64,000 bases of DNA, taken from the NCBI GenBank assembly GCA_963790525.1, contig CAWBOV010000006.1:434001-498000 (forward strand), read 5' to 3'. Source of the DNA: CAWBOV01 sp963790525. Its GTDB lineage: Bacteria > Actinomycetota > Actinomycetes > Mycobacteriales > Jatrophihabitantaceae. Of the stretch, positions 44,839-53,852 are shown piece by piece; the stretch's first letter is position 1; every line of letters begins with the position of its first letter. The translations under genes were made by a program, and so were the position numbers. The notes under the pieces were generated by a model. That model saw nothing but the letters and a program-made list of their open reading frames with translations. It was not told where the DNA came from and did no database searches.

Positions 44839-45912
44839 TCAGAGTGCGCCGCGGCGGTACAGCACGCGGGAGCCGATGACGCCGATGATCGCCGGCACCC
44901 AGAAGGTGAGGATGCGGAAGATCAGCACCTCGTGGAGCGCCTGCCCCGCCGGCACGTCGAGACTGATCAGGACGACGCTCAGTGCCGCCTCGGTGGTACC
45001 GAGCCCGGCCGGCACCGGAACCGAGCCACCAGCCGCCGAGCCGATCATGAAGGCGACGAGCAGGGCCCCGATCCCCGCGTCGGGCGACGGCCCCGGGACC
45101 ATCGCGGTCGTCGCGATGAACGCGAAGCCGAGGATCACCGTCGTCAGGCCCGACGAGACCAGCAGCGCGGCGAGGTCACGGGGGCGCCGCAGCAGGCAGC
45201 GGGTGGGCACGACCAGCCCGGCCGCGCGCTGCCAGAAGCCGTGGGTGCGCCACCTGCGCCCCACGAGCAGCACCGCGACGGCGACGATCGCGATCCCGGT
45301 CCACACCCACGGAGCCACACCCGACGTGACGCTGCCGATCAGCACCCGCAGCTGGTGGCCCGCTCCGTCCATGCCCAGCCAACGCCCGCCCAGGATCAGC
45401 CCGGTCAGGACGATCGCCTCCGCCGCACCGCCCAGCACGGTCACGGCCGCGATCGCGCCGACCGCGGAGGTCGTGTCGGTCCCGCGGCGGGTGAGGTACC
45501 TGACGTTGACGGCGGCGCCGCCCAGGCCCACCGGAGTGATCCGGTTGGCCGCGGACGCCGCCAGCTGCACGAGGTAGGTCTCTGCCAGGGGGAGGTCGAC
45601 CGTGGCGGCCGCGCGGAGGGACACGGCGGTGGCCAGGTAGTGCAGCGCGGCGAGGCCCACGACGATCGCCACGTACTGCCAGCGAAGCTGTACGGTCTCC
45701 GAGGCCACGGCGCTGGCGAGGCTCGACAGCGTGTCTCCGTCGAGCGGTTCGACGTGCACGGCGCTGAGGACGGCCGCCGTCGCGATGAGCGCGACCCCCA
45801 GGGCGGTGAACATCCGCCAGGGCGTCAGCCAGCGGACCCGGAAGCTCGCCGCGGCCGGGACGGCCCCGTCCGCCGGATCGACGAGGATCGCCGCGCCGGC
45901 GTGTTCCGTCAT
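44839..45912 (-). CDS. Lysylphosphatidylglycerol synthase-type flippase domain membrane protein
   Basis: A 357-residue protein with about eight helices of the UPF0104/LPG_synthase_TM family. Motifs AETYLVQLAASAANRITPVGLGG, GGAAVNVRYLTRRG and the closing VPVPAGLGTTEAALSVVL are characteristic. It lacks the MprF aminoacyl-transferase half, so it may be a lipid flippase or a transporter; the actual substrate is unknown. The N-terminus up to about residue 28 is cytoplasmic. It lies 41 bp after the EamA gene on the same strand, probably co-transcribed. Confidence 0.82.
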   Translation of the reverse strand: MTEHAGAAILVDPADGAVPAAASFRVRWLTPWRMFTALGVALIATAAVLSAVHVEPLDGDTLSSLASAVASETVQLRWQYVAIVVGLAALHYLATAVSLRAAATVDLPLAETYLVQLAASAANRITPVGLGGAAVNVRYLTRRGTDTTSAVGAIAAVTVLGGAAEAIVLTGLILGGRWLGMDGAGHQLRVLIGSVTSGVAPWVWTGIAIVAVAVLLVGRRWRTHGFWQRAAGLVVPTRCLLRRPRDLAALLVSSGLTTVILGFAFIATTAMVPGPSPDAGIGALLVAFMIGSAAGGSVPVPAGLGTTEAALSVVLISLDVPAGQALHEVLIFRILTFWVPAIIGVIGSRVLYRRGAL

Positions 45913-46041
45913 CGCCGGGCTCCGGCGAGAGCGGGGGAACGGCGCGGAACCGGGGGCACGCTGGGCTCTTCCTCTCGGCCGAACTGGATCAACTCATCCT
46001 GCACGCGAAAGCTGTAAAGCGGGTGAGAAGATACCGAACCG

Positions 46042-46863
46042 CTACCTGCTCGTCGTCGGGGATTTGGGTGGCAGGGGGATGAACCCGCTCGTCCGCTCCA
46101 TGTACTCGGTGTAGCCGGGGCGCTTCATCATGGATCGCTCGAGCACCTTCTTGCCGGAGCCGTTGGCCAGCAGGTAGATCATCACCGCGGGTGAGAGCAC
46201 GCTGAGGACGCCGGGCCACCGCTCCGCCACGACCAGGAAGATCCCGGCCCACACGCACGCGTCGCCGAAGTAGTTCGGATGGCGGGTGTAGCGCCACAGG
46301 CCGACGTCGATGAGCTTGCCCTTGTGTGCCGGGTCAGCCTTGAAGGCCGCCATCTGCCGGTCACCGACTGCCTCGAAGAAGAGCCCGACCGCCCACACCA
46401 GGCAACCGATCACACCGAGGACACCGAAGCTGCCCCCCTCGAACATGCCGAGCTGGACGGGTATCGAGATGAACAGCACGAGGATGCCCTGCAGGAGGTA
46501 GATCATCCGCGCGGCGTACAGCGTGCGATTGCCCTTGCCCTTGTCGAGCAGCTCCGCGTACCGGGGGTCCTCGCCCTTGCCGAGGCTGCGCCGGCCGATG
46601 TGCCAGGCCAGCCGCAGCCCCCAGAGCAGGACCAGCACCAGCAGGACCGTGCGCCGCACGGCGTTTCCGTGGCCGGAGGAGGTCACGAACGCGGTCGCGG
46701 CGACGACACAGAAGCCGAGACCCCACGCCACGTCGATCACGTTGTGCCGCCGCGCGTGGACGCCGCACGCGAACGTGACGGCCAGCAGGACCAGCACCGC
46801 GAGAACGGTCCAGGGCAGTGCGTGGAGCAGGGCAGAGCCCGCGAAACCCGTCACAGCGCCCAC
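46042..46863 (-). CDS. DUF1295 membrane protein (steroid 5-alpha-reductase-like)
   Basis: A 273-residue membrane protein with six or seven helices. The signatures VIDVAWGLGF, GDRQMAAFKADPAHKGKLIDVGLWRYTRHPNYFGD and GKKVLERSMMKRPGYTEY are those of DUF1295, related to steroid 5-alpha reductase and to ICMT-type methyltransferases. In this operon, after two cyclopropane-synthase-family genes, a role in reducing or modifying a lipid double bond is likely (inference). Its start overlaps the end of the previous gene by 13 bases, and it is last in the operon. Confidence 0.9.
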   Translation of the reverse strand: MGAVTGFAGSALLHALPWTVLAVLVLLAVTFACGVHARRHNVIDVAWGLGFCVVAATAFVTSSGHGNAVRRTVLLVLVLLWGLRLAWHIGRRSLGKGEDPRYAELLDKGKGNRTLYAARMIYLLQGILVLFISIPVQLGMFEGGSFGVLGVIGCLVWAVGLFFEAVGDRQMAAFKADPAHKGKLIDVGLWRYTRHPNYFGDACVWAGIFLVVAERWPGVLSVLSPAVMIYLLANGSGKKVLERSMMKRPGYTEYMERTSGFIPLPPKSPTTSR

Positions 46864-48116
46864 GGCCGGCGCGGCGGCATGGCGCTGAGGCCGGCGCCGC
46901 TGGGCTTCACCGCAAGCACCTGGTCCACTCCCATCCGGCCCTCCTCGAAGGACAGGGCGCCACCGACCAGGTACAGCCGCCAGACCCGAGCCATCTCGTC
47001 CCCGACCATGGCACGAACGTCGGCGTAGTGCGACTCGAAGGCCTCGATCCAGGCCTGCACCGTCCAGACGTAGTGCTCCCGCATCGCCTCGACGTCACGG
47101 ATCTCGAAGCCCGCGTCGGTCAGGAAGCCCAGCGTCTCCGGAAGCGGGCGCATGTGCATGTCCGGAGCGATGTAGTTCTCGATGAACGCGCCGCCACCGG
47201 GGGCAGCGTCGGACCGGCGCGACATCTGCTGCAGCAGGAGCCGGCCGGTCGGGCGCACGTGCCGGAACAGCGTCGAGGCGTACACGGGGTACTGGTCCTG
47301 GCCGACGTGTTCGCCCATCTCCACCGAGCTCACCGCGTCGAAGGCGGGGTCGTCGATCTCGCGGTAGTCCTGCAGCCGCACGTCCACCCGGTCGCCCAGG
47401 CCGCGCTCGGCAACGCGCTTGCCGACGAAGTCCCGCTGCTGTCCGGAGAGCGTGACGCCGGTGGCGTGCACCCCGTAGTGCGTGGCGGCGTGCAGGACGA
47501 GCGAGCCCCAGCCGCAGCCGACGTCGAGCAGGCGCATGCCGGGACGCAGGTCCAGCTTGCGGCAGATGAGGTCGAGCTTCGCCGACTGGGCCGCCGAGAT
47601 GGGCTGATCCGGCTCGGTGAAGTAGGCCGCGGAGTACGCCATGTTCTCGTCGAGGATGAGGGCGTAGAAGTCGTTGGACAGGTCGTAGTGATGGGAGATC
47701 GCATCCCGGTCCCGGGCCCGGCTGTGCACGGTGCCGCTCAGCGCCGCCTGGCTGGCCGGTGCCGGCGGTCGCCGCCCGAGCAGGCCGAGCCGGGCGGCCG
47801 TGAGCAGGGCGCGCGTGCGGTCCTTGCGTGAGAGGTTCGCCGTGGGCACCGCGTGGTCGCGGGCGTGGCGCCACATGATCCGGAAGGCGTCGCGCAGGTC
47901 GCCGTCCACGTCGATCTCGCCGGTGACGTAGGCCTGGGCGAGGCCGAGCTCGCCCGGGTTCCAGAGCAGCCTCCGCAGGGCCGCGCGGGATCTGATCGTC
48001 AGGGTGGGAGCGTCGGTGGGGCCGGCCGCGCTGCCGTCCCAGGCCTGGACGCGGATGGGCAGCGTGCCGCCGAGGACGGGTTCGACCAGTGTCACGAGCC
48101 GTTCGGCGGTGTTCAT
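46851..48116 (-). CDS. Cyclopropane-fatty-acyl-phospholipid synthase family methyltransferase (copy 2)
   Basis: A 421-residue CFA-synthase-family enzyme. The SAM motif LLDVGCGWGSLVLHAA follows the CFA hallmark AISHHYDLSNDFYALILDENMAYS; SSVEMGEHVG and the C-terminal EAFESHYADVRAMVGDEMARVWRLYL are also typical. It transfers a methylene or methyl group from SAM to an unsaturated acyl chain in membrane lipids. Its start overlaps the stop of the neighbouring CFA-family gene (ATGA). The two copies differ strongly, so they probably act on different positions or substrates. Confidence 0.9.
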   Translation of the reverse strand: MNTAERLVTLVEPVLGGTLPIRVQAWDGSAAGPTDAPTLTIRSRAALRRLLWNPGELGLAQAYVTGEIDVDGDLRDAFRIMWRHARDHAVPTANLSRKDRTRALLTAARLGLLGRRPPAPASQAALSGTVHSRARDRDAISHHYDLSNDFYALILDENMAYSAAYFTEPDQPISAAQSAKLDLICRKLDLRPGMRLLDVGCGWGSLVLHAATHYGVHATGVTLSGQQRDFVGKRVAERGLGDRVDVRLQDYREIDDPAFDAVSSVEMGEHVGQDQYPVYASTLFRHVRPTGRLLLQQMSRRSDAAPGGGAFIENYIAPDMHMRPLPETLGFLTDAGFEIRDVEAMREHYVWTVQAWIEAFESHYADVRAMVGDEMARVWRLYLVGGALSFEEGRMGVDQVLAVKPSGAGLSAMPPRRPWAL

Positions 48117-49453
48117 GCAGCGTTCTCCTCGTCTGCGGAAGTGGCCACCTCGTCCTTGCGTACGAGGGTGAACTGGTTGACGTCGAGGTAGCCGCTCAGG
48201 AAGCCCGCCTCCGAGTAGGCGAGATACAGCGACCACATGCGCCGGAAGATCAGATCGAAGCCGAGGGCGTCGACCTCGGCCGCGTTGTCCTCGAACCGGG
48301 CCCGCCATCGTTTCAGCGTCTCGGCGTAGTGCAGCCCGAAGGCCGCGTTGGAGACGACCTTCAGCCCGGCGAGGTCGGCCTGCTCGCCGACCGCCCGTAC
48401 CGAGGCGATCTGCCCGCCGGGGAAGATGTACTTCAGGATCCACGTGTAGGTGTTCAGCGACGCGACCATCCGGTCGTGCGGCATGGTGATGGCCTGCAGC
48501 GCGACGCGTCCGTTCGGTGCGAGCAGGTTCTCCAGCGCGCCGAAGTACTCCGGCCAGTGGTTGGCACCGACCGCCTCGATCATCTCGACGCTGACGATCG
48601 CGTCGAAGGCGCCGCGGACCTCGCGGTAGTCCTGCAGGCGGACCTCGATGTTGCTCTCGTGCCCGGCGTCGGCGATGCGCTTCTGCGCCAGTTCGGCCTG
48701 CTCCTTGGACAGCGTGATCGTGACGACCTGCGCGCCACGGTCGGCGGCCAGGATCGCGAGCTCACCCCATCCGGTGCCGATCTCGAGCACCGAGCTGCCC
48801 TGGGTGACTCCCGCGGCGTCCAGCAGCCGGTCGATCTTGCGGTGCTGGGCGGTGCGGAGGTCTTCGGTGGAGGTCGCCGGGTCGCCGTCGAACAGCGCGG
48901 AGGAGTAGCTCATCGACGGATCGAGGAAGAGCGTGAAGAGCTCGTTGGACAGGTCGTAGTGGTGACTGATGTTGCTGCGCGAGCCGTGCACGGTGTTGTC
49001 GTGCGAGAGCGGTGCCCGGAGAAGCGCGGCCTGGCGCAGCCGTTGCAGCCACGGGGGCACGAGCGTCGCCATGGAGCGGGCGAACACCGTGAGCACGGCG
49101 GCCAACTCCGTCGCGCCGGAATCCGGGTCGTCCACGGACGTGCCGTCGCCGGCGACCCAGTCCCCGGCCATGTAGGACTCGCCGAATCCGATGAGCCCGG
49201 TCGCCCCGACCCGCTCGTAGAAGTGCTCGGGACGCACCAGGGTCATCGCCGGGAAGTCCGGATCCGAGGCGCCGAGCAACCGCCCGTCGGGCAGGTACAG
49301 GCGCACGGGCAGGCGGCGCGCCGCGCGACGCAGCAACCGTCGCGCGACATCGGCGCGGAGCGCGCTGCGGGGAACACGGACGATGTCGGGCCACCGCAGA
49401 GCGTCGATGGCGTCGAGATCGCCGGCGGTGGTGCGGGAGCGGATGACGGTCAT
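48113..49453 (-). CDS. Cyclopropane-fatty-acyl-phospholipid synthase family methyltransferase (copy 1)
   Basis: A 446-residue paralogue with an N-terminal SCP2-like leader to about residue 120, then NISHHYDLSNELFTLFLDPSMSYS, the SAM motif VLEIGTGWGELAILAA, SVEMIEAVG and an EYIFPGG-like loop (KYIFPGG). It methylates or cyclopropanates unsaturated lipid acyl chains. The start overlaps the DUF1365 gene stop (ATGA), so it is in an operon with FAD oxidase, DUF1365, CFA copy 2 and DUF1295. Confidence 0.92.
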   Translation of the reverse strand: MTVIRSRTTAGDLDAIDALRWPDIVRVPRSALRADVARRLLRRAARRLPVRLYLPDGRLLGASDPDFPAMTLVRPEHFYERVGATGLIGFGESYMAGDWVAGDGTSVDDPDSGATELAAVLTVFARSMATLVPPWLQRLRQAALLRAPLSHDNTVHGSRSNISHHYDLSNELFTLFLDPSMSYSSALFDGDPATSTEDLRTAQHRKIDRLLDAAGVTQGSSVLEIGTGWGELAILAADRGAQVVTITLSKEQAELAQKRIADAGHESNIEVRLQDYREVRGAFDAIVSVEMIEAVGANHWPEYFGALENLLAPNGRVALQAITMPHDRMVASLNTYTWILKYIFPGGQIASVRAVGEQADLAGLKVVSNAAFGLHYAETLKRWRARFEDNAAEVDALGFDLIFRRMWSLYLAYSEAGFLSGYLDVNQFTLVRKDEVATSADEENAA

Positions 49454-50220
49454 TGCACGCCTTTCTGTGGCGGGTGGACGGGACGTTTCCGGGGGCGCAG
49501 ACCCTTGAGGAACAGGGTGATGCCGTGACGCTTGATGTGGAACATCACGGCGCGGGTGAGCAGCGGGCGGCGCAGGGAGCCGATCAACCGCGGCGTTCCC
49601 GCCCGCCTCACCCCTCGCATCGTCGCGGCGAAGGGGCGCTCCTCGTCGCGGTGGAGGGTGAGCGTGATCGCCAGGCGCTGGCCCGGTTCAGGCAGGCTCA
49701 TCCGGTAGTAGCCCTCGACCGGGTAGAACGGCGAGACGTAGAAGTCCTTGCGCGTCCGGGCCTGCCCGCTGTCGTCCGGACGGATCAGGTAGCAGTGCCG
49801 CTCGCCGTAGGTGTTGTGGACCTCCGCGATCACGCACTCGAGCGAGCCGTCGGCCCGGTGGCACCAGTGCACCGACAGCGGGTTGAAGGTGTAGCCGAGC
49901 ACGCGCGGCGTGGTCAGGGTGCGGATCGCGCCGCCGCCGAGGTCGACGCCCTGGGTGGCCAGGAAGGCCTCGACGTTCTCGCGGAGCGAGGCCCGGGGGT
50001 CGCCGAGATGATCGCGCGCGGCGAACGACGCGAGCCGGCGCAGCCCGCGCGGCAGCGTCGGCACATGATCCAGGTCGATGAGCCAGGACTGACTCGAGAA
50101 CGTGAAGGCGTACCGGAACGGCTCCGGGCGGACGTGGGCGATCTCGACGTCGTACAGCGCAGGGGACCCGGCAGCGCGGGACCCGGCCAGCTCGGGTGCG
50201 GCCTGATCGAGCGTCGTCAT
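49450..50220 (-). CDS. DUF1365 domain protein
   Basis: A 256-residue soluble protein. Typical DUF1365 marks: LYDVEIAHVRPEPFRYAFTF at the start, TPRVLGYTFNPLSVHWCHRADGSLE, AEVHNTYGERHCYLI and KDFYVSPFYPVEGYYRM. DUF1365 is almost always next to a FAD-dependent oxidoreductase and a CFA-family methyltransferase, in clusters tied to modified fatty acids and to photo-oxidative stress responses in other phyla. Both ends overlap neighbours by four bases (ATGA). Activity not established. Confidence 0.92.
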   Translation of the reverse strand: MTTLDQAAPELAGSRAAGSPALYDVEIAHVRPEPFRYAFTFSSQSWLIDLDHVPTLPRGLRRLASFAARDHLGDPRASLRENVEAFLATQGVDLGGGAIRTLTTPRVLGYTFNPLSVHWCHRADGSLECVIAEVHNTYGERHCYLIRPDDSGQARTRKDFYVSPFYPVEGYYRMSLPEPGQRLAITLTLHRDEERPFAATMRGVRRAGTPRLIGSLRRPLLTRAVMFHIKRHGITLFLKGLRPRKRPVHPPQKGVQ

Positions 50221-51494
50221 TCCCACAGCACCCCGAGGCTGCGAGCCGCGTCGACGCCCGAGCGGGCACCGTCCTCGTGGAATCCCCAGCCGTGGTAGGC
50301 CCCGGCGAGCGCGAACCGATCCGTGTTCAGTGCGGGCAGGCGCCGCTGCGCTGCCACGGATTCGGGGGTGAAGACCGGATGCTCGTACTGCATCCGGTCC
50401 AGCACGCGGGACGGATCGAGATCGGTGCCGGCGTTCAGGCTGACCAGGTAGCGGGTGTCGCTGTCCAGACGCTGCAGCCGGTTCATGTCGTAGGTGACGT
50501 CGACCTGGCCCGACGAGGCGGCGCACGAGGGCAGGAAGTAGTTCCAGGACGCCTGGGCGTGCGGCGACTCGGGCAGGACCGACGCGTCGGTGTGCAGGAC
50601 CGTGGGGTTGCGCGAGTAGGTGATCGCTCCGAGCACCGCGCGTTCCTCGTCGGTGGCGTCGGTGAGCATGGACAGCGCCTGATGCGGATGGGTGGCGACG
50701 ACGACCGCGTCGAAACGGACCGGGTCGCTGCCCTCGATGCCGACGTCCACGCCGTCCGGGTGCCGCGTCACCGCGGTGACCGGACTGGATGTCTCCACGG
50801 CGCTGAGACCCTTCGCGGCGAGGTCGACGTACCGGCCGGAGCCGCCGACCACCGTGCGCCAGGTCGGGGAGCCGGTGACGCTCAGCATGCCGTGATTATC
50901 GAGGAAGGAGAACAGGTACCGCGCGGGATAGAGCCCTGCCTGTGACGGAGGGCATGACCAGACCGCCGACACCAGCGGCGTCATGAAGTGATTGACGAAG
51001 TATCGGGAGAAATGCCCCTGCCGGAGGAACTCGGTCAGCGTCTGCGCGTGGTCACCCGGGGCGTCGGCGGACAGGACGCGGCGGGCGCGGCGATGGAAGC
51101 GCACGACCTCGGCGAGCATCACGAGGTACCGGGGATCGCGCACGCGCGCCGAGCTCGGGAACAGGCCCTTGATGCCTCGCGCGCCGGCGTACTCCAGGCC
51201 ACAGCCCCCGCACCGCACCGACATCGACATGTCGGAGTCCTGCGTCGCGACGCCGAGTTCGGCGAACAGCCGCAGCAGCGTCGGGTAGGTGCGCTGGTTG
51301 TGCACGATGAAGCCCGTGTCGACGCGGAGCATGCGCCCGTCGGGGTCGGCGATGTCGTGGGTGTGGGCGTGGCCGCCGAGGCGGCTGTCGGCCTCGAAGA
51401 GGGTGACGTCAGCCGCGCGCTGCAGGACGTGTGCGGCGGTCAGGCCGGCCACCCCGCTTCCGATCACCGCGATCCGTCGTCGCTGCGTGGGCAT
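50217..51494 (-). CDS. FAD-dependent oxidoreductase (amine oxidase/desaturase-like)
   Basis: A 425-residue flavoprotein with the dinucleotide motif AVIGSGVAGLTAAHVL at residue 9, GGHAHTHDIADPDGR and VDTGFIVHNQRTYPTLLRL, all usual in the oxidoreductase paired with DUF1365. The ATG at 51494 is favoured over one at 51533 because GGAGGAG lies four bases before it; the upstream start would instead be coupled to the hydrolase by TGATG. In related clusters this protein acts on fatty acyl chains (desaturation for branched or furan fatty acids). Substrate here is unproven. Confidence 0.9.
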   Translation of the reverse strand: MPTQRRRIAVIGSGVAGLTAAHVLQRAADVTLFEADSRLGGHAHTHDIADPDGRMLRVDTGFIVHNQRTYPTLLRLFAELGVATQDSDMSMSVRCGGCGLEYAGARGIKGLFPSSARVRDPRYLVMLAEVVRFHRRARRVLSADAPGDHAQTLTEFLRQGHFSRYFVNHFMTPLVSAVWSCPPSQAGLYPARYLFSFLDNHGMLSVTGSPTWRTVVGGSGRYVDLAAKGLSAVETSSPVTAVTRHPDGVDVGIEGSDPVRFDAVVVATHPHQALSMLTDATDEERAVLGAITYSRNPTVLHTDASVLPESPHAQASWNYFLPSCAASSGQVDVTYDMNRLQRLDSDTRYLVSLNAGTDLDPSRVLDRMQYEHPVFTPESVAAQRRLPALNTDRFALAGAYHGWGFHEDGARSGVDAARSLGVLWE

Positions 51495-51532
51495 GTCTCC
51501 TCCGCTCCGATCGTGGGCCCGCGGCGCGCTCA

Positions 51533-52237
51533 TCACGCCACCAGCCACTGCTCGCCCGCGAGGGCGCGTCGGAGAAGGTTCGGAACCTGAGCGGATCCGG
51601 ATTCGACCGCGGTCCCCAGCAGGGTCGCCGCGGCATACCCGGCGACGAGCCCGTCGACCAGGCCGCGCGCCCGCATCAGCGCGTGCTTCTCGCCCTGCAC
51701 GTCGACGTAGGTGCTCCGGGCCGCGATCGGGGCGAGAGCGCGGGTGAATGCGGCCGACTCGCGCGGGGAGGTCGTGCGGTCGGTGCTGCCGTGGATGATC
51801 AGGACATCCCGGCCGGAGAGCTGGGTCACCGGTTCGCCGGCCGGCAGCCACGGCGCCATGCCCACGACGGCGCGCACGCCAGGTGCACCACCGACACGCA
51901 TCGCGGTGCGCCCGCCCATCGAGTGCCCGACCACGCAGAGGGGCAGGTCACCGGGGTACCGGCCGCGCATCTCGCCGATGGCCCACAGCGCGTCGGCCAC
52001 TGGTGACTGCTCGGCGCCGTTCCATCCGCGCAGGGAGTTGATCAGCCGGAACACCGCGAGGCGATCGCCCCCGCTACGGCTGACCCGGCGCGCCGTCGGG
52101 ATCATCCGCAGCGCGGCGAGCTGGTGTCCGTTCGCGGCGCCGTGCCCACGTTCGCGACCGCCGTGCAGCAGCAGGACGAGGCCCTCCGGTGCCGATGGCG
52201 CGGACGTGGCGATGAGCCGTGGAGCGGGGTCTGTCAT
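51533..52237 (-). CDS. Alpha/beta hydrolase (dienelactone hydrolase-like)
   Basis: A 234-residue alpha/beta hydrolase. Nucleophile elbow CVVGHSMGG, oxyanion region VLLLHGGRERG, a likely acid in HGSTDRTTSP and a histidine in EKHALMR complete a triad. No signal peptide. It probably hydrolyses an ester or thioester. It directly precedes the FAD oxidoreductase and may be co-transcribed, although its link with lipid modification is only positional. Confidence 0.85.
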   Translation of the reverse strand: MTDPAPRLIATSAPSAPEGLVLLLHGGRERGHGAANGHQLAALRMIPTARRVSRSGGDRLAVFRLINSLRGWNGAEQSPVADALWAIGEMRGRYPGDLPLCVVGHSMGGRTAMRVGGAPGVRAVVGMAPWLPAGEPVTQLSGRDVLIIHGSTDRTTSPRESAAFTRALAPIAARSTYVDVQGEKHALMRARGLVDGLVAGYAAATLLGTAVESGSAQVPNLLRRALAGEQWLVA

Positions 52238-52270
52238 GACATCAAAACCTTCGCGGTGGTGGCGGCGTGG

Positions 52271-53824
52271 TCACCGGGGGCACAGGGTGTTCGATGCCGG
52301 GACAGTGAGTGCTATCAGGTAGTCGTCGACCGCGTGCTGGATGCAGGTGGTCTGCGGATAGGCCGTGTGGCCCTCGCCGTTCCAGCCCAGGACGGTGGCC
52401 GACGTGAGCTCCCTGGCGAGGGTTGTAGCTGAAGCGTACGGAGTGACCGGGTCGTGCACCGTCCCCACGACCAGAGCCGGCGTCGAGAGGTTCGCAGAGA
52501 CGGGGCCGATCGGATGTCGTGGGGTGCGCCACTGCTGGCACATGACCAGTGCCGCGGCGGCGTTCCGGCCGAAGATCGGGTACTTCCGCTCCCAGCCGCG
52601 GGCGGTCGCGCGGATCCGGGAGTCGCTCGGTCGGGTGCCGGTGTCGTTGCACATGATCGTGGTCTGGGCGTCGAGGGACTGGGAGTAGCGGCCGCTCGCG
52701 TCCCGCCCGGTGTAGGAGTCGGCGAGGGCGAGAACGGCGGCGGCGTCCCCGTCCCGCGCCTGCACCAGTGCGGACCCGAGCTGCGGCCAGCTGGCCGGCG
52801 TGTAGAGCGAGGCGACGACCGCCGCCAGGATCAGCCCTCCGGTGGCGCGCCGGCCCGAGCCGCGGGCCGGGATCGGGCTGCGGTCGGCGCGGGCGATCAG
52901 CGCCGGCAGCGCGGTGCGCGGGTTCGCGAGGGCGCGGCAGGTGGGGCTGTGCGGGCAGGCGGAGGCGAACTGCGCGAAGGCCCGCTCGAGCGAGGCGGCC
53001 TGCTGCGCGCCGGCCGCGACGGGGTCGGCGTCGGGCAGGACGGCGCCGTCGAGCACCATGGCCCGGACCGTGGCCGGGTGCAGATGGGCGTAGGCCGCGC
53101 CCAGGACGGTTCCGTAGGAGTAGCCGAGATAGTTCAGCGACGGGTCTCCGACGGCGGTCCGGACGCGGTCCATGTCGCGCGCCGTGGACATCGTGTCGAT
53201 GTACTGCAGGTCGGTGCCGTACTTGGTCGTGCACGCCGCGCCGACCGTGCGCGCCAGCTTCTGGGCAGCGGCCAGCCCGGCGGCAGTGCCGACGTCGGGA
53301 TCGGCGGCGTACAGCGCGTCCTTGGTGGTGTTCGCGATGCAGGAGACCGGATCGGACAGGAACACGCCGCGGGGATCGAACCCGACCACGTCGAACGCCC
53401 GCAGGAGCCGGTCGGACACGGTGAGGCTGAGGTTGATCGCCTCCTGGACGCCGGACTGCCCGGGGCCGCCGGGGTTCACGATCAGGTCGCCGGTCGGCTT
53501 CAGCTGGGTGTTGTCGTGGACCTTCAGCACGTAGAGCTGGATCTGCCGCCCGGCCGGACGCGCCCAGTCCACCGGTACCGAGACCCTGCCGCAGAAGTAG
53601 GTGAGACGACTGAGCCGGAGGGCGTTCGAGGCCGGGATGGTGGCCGTGACCTGGGTGGTGCAGTCCGCGAACTTGATCTTGAGCGATTTTGGTACGGGCG
53701 ACGGCGTGGGCTGGGGCGAGGAGTGCGTCGACGTCGTCGTGCAGGCGGTGACCACCAGCGCGAGGGCCAGTGCCGCCGCCGAACAGGCCCGTCCCCGACG
53801 GCGACGGCGGGGGAGGAGCGGCAC
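52271..53824 (-). CDS. Secreted lipoprotein alpha/beta hydrolase (tripeptidyl aminopeptidase-like)
   Basis: A 517-residue exported hydrolase. Basic leader MPLLPRRRRR, hydrophobic stretch and lipobox-like VVTAC (C28) indicate a lipoprotein. The nucleophile is in YLGYSYGTVLG; the TAP-like C-terminal region contains NLSTPALVVGTVHDPVTPY and the histidine in GEGHTAYPQ. PGGPGQSG is the typical oxyanion loop. Members of this group trim peptides from the N-terminus outside the cell (Streptomyces Tap/SlpD/SlpE type). It precedes the hydrolase gene by 33 bp on the same strand. Confidence 0.9.
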   Translation of the reverse strand: MPLLPRRRRRGRACSAAALALALVVTACTTTSTHSSPQPTPSPVPKSLKIKFADCTTQVTATIPASNALRLSRLTYFCGRVSVPVDWARPAGRQIQLYVLKVHDNTQLKPTGDLIVNPGGPGQSGVQEAINLSLTVSDRLLRAFDVVGFDPRGVFLSDPVSCIANTTKDALYAADPDVGTAAGLAAAQKLARTVGAACTTKYGTDLQYIDTMSTARDMDRVRTAVGDPSLNYLGYSYGTVLGAAYAHLHPATVRAMVLDGAVLPDADPVAAGAQQAASLERAFAQFASACPHSPTCRALANPRTALPALIARADRSPIPARGSGRRATGGLILAAVVASLYTPASWPQLGSALVQARDGDAAAVLALADSYTGRDASGRYSQSLDAQTTIMCNDTGTRPSDSRIRATARGWERKYPIFGRNAAAALVMCQQWRTPRHPIGPVSANLSTPALVVGTVHDPVTPYASATTLARELTSATVLGWNGEGHTAYPQTTCIQHAVDDYLIALTVPASNTLCPR

Positions 53825-53852
53825 CCGGCCAGGCTACCGAGAGCGGCGCACT

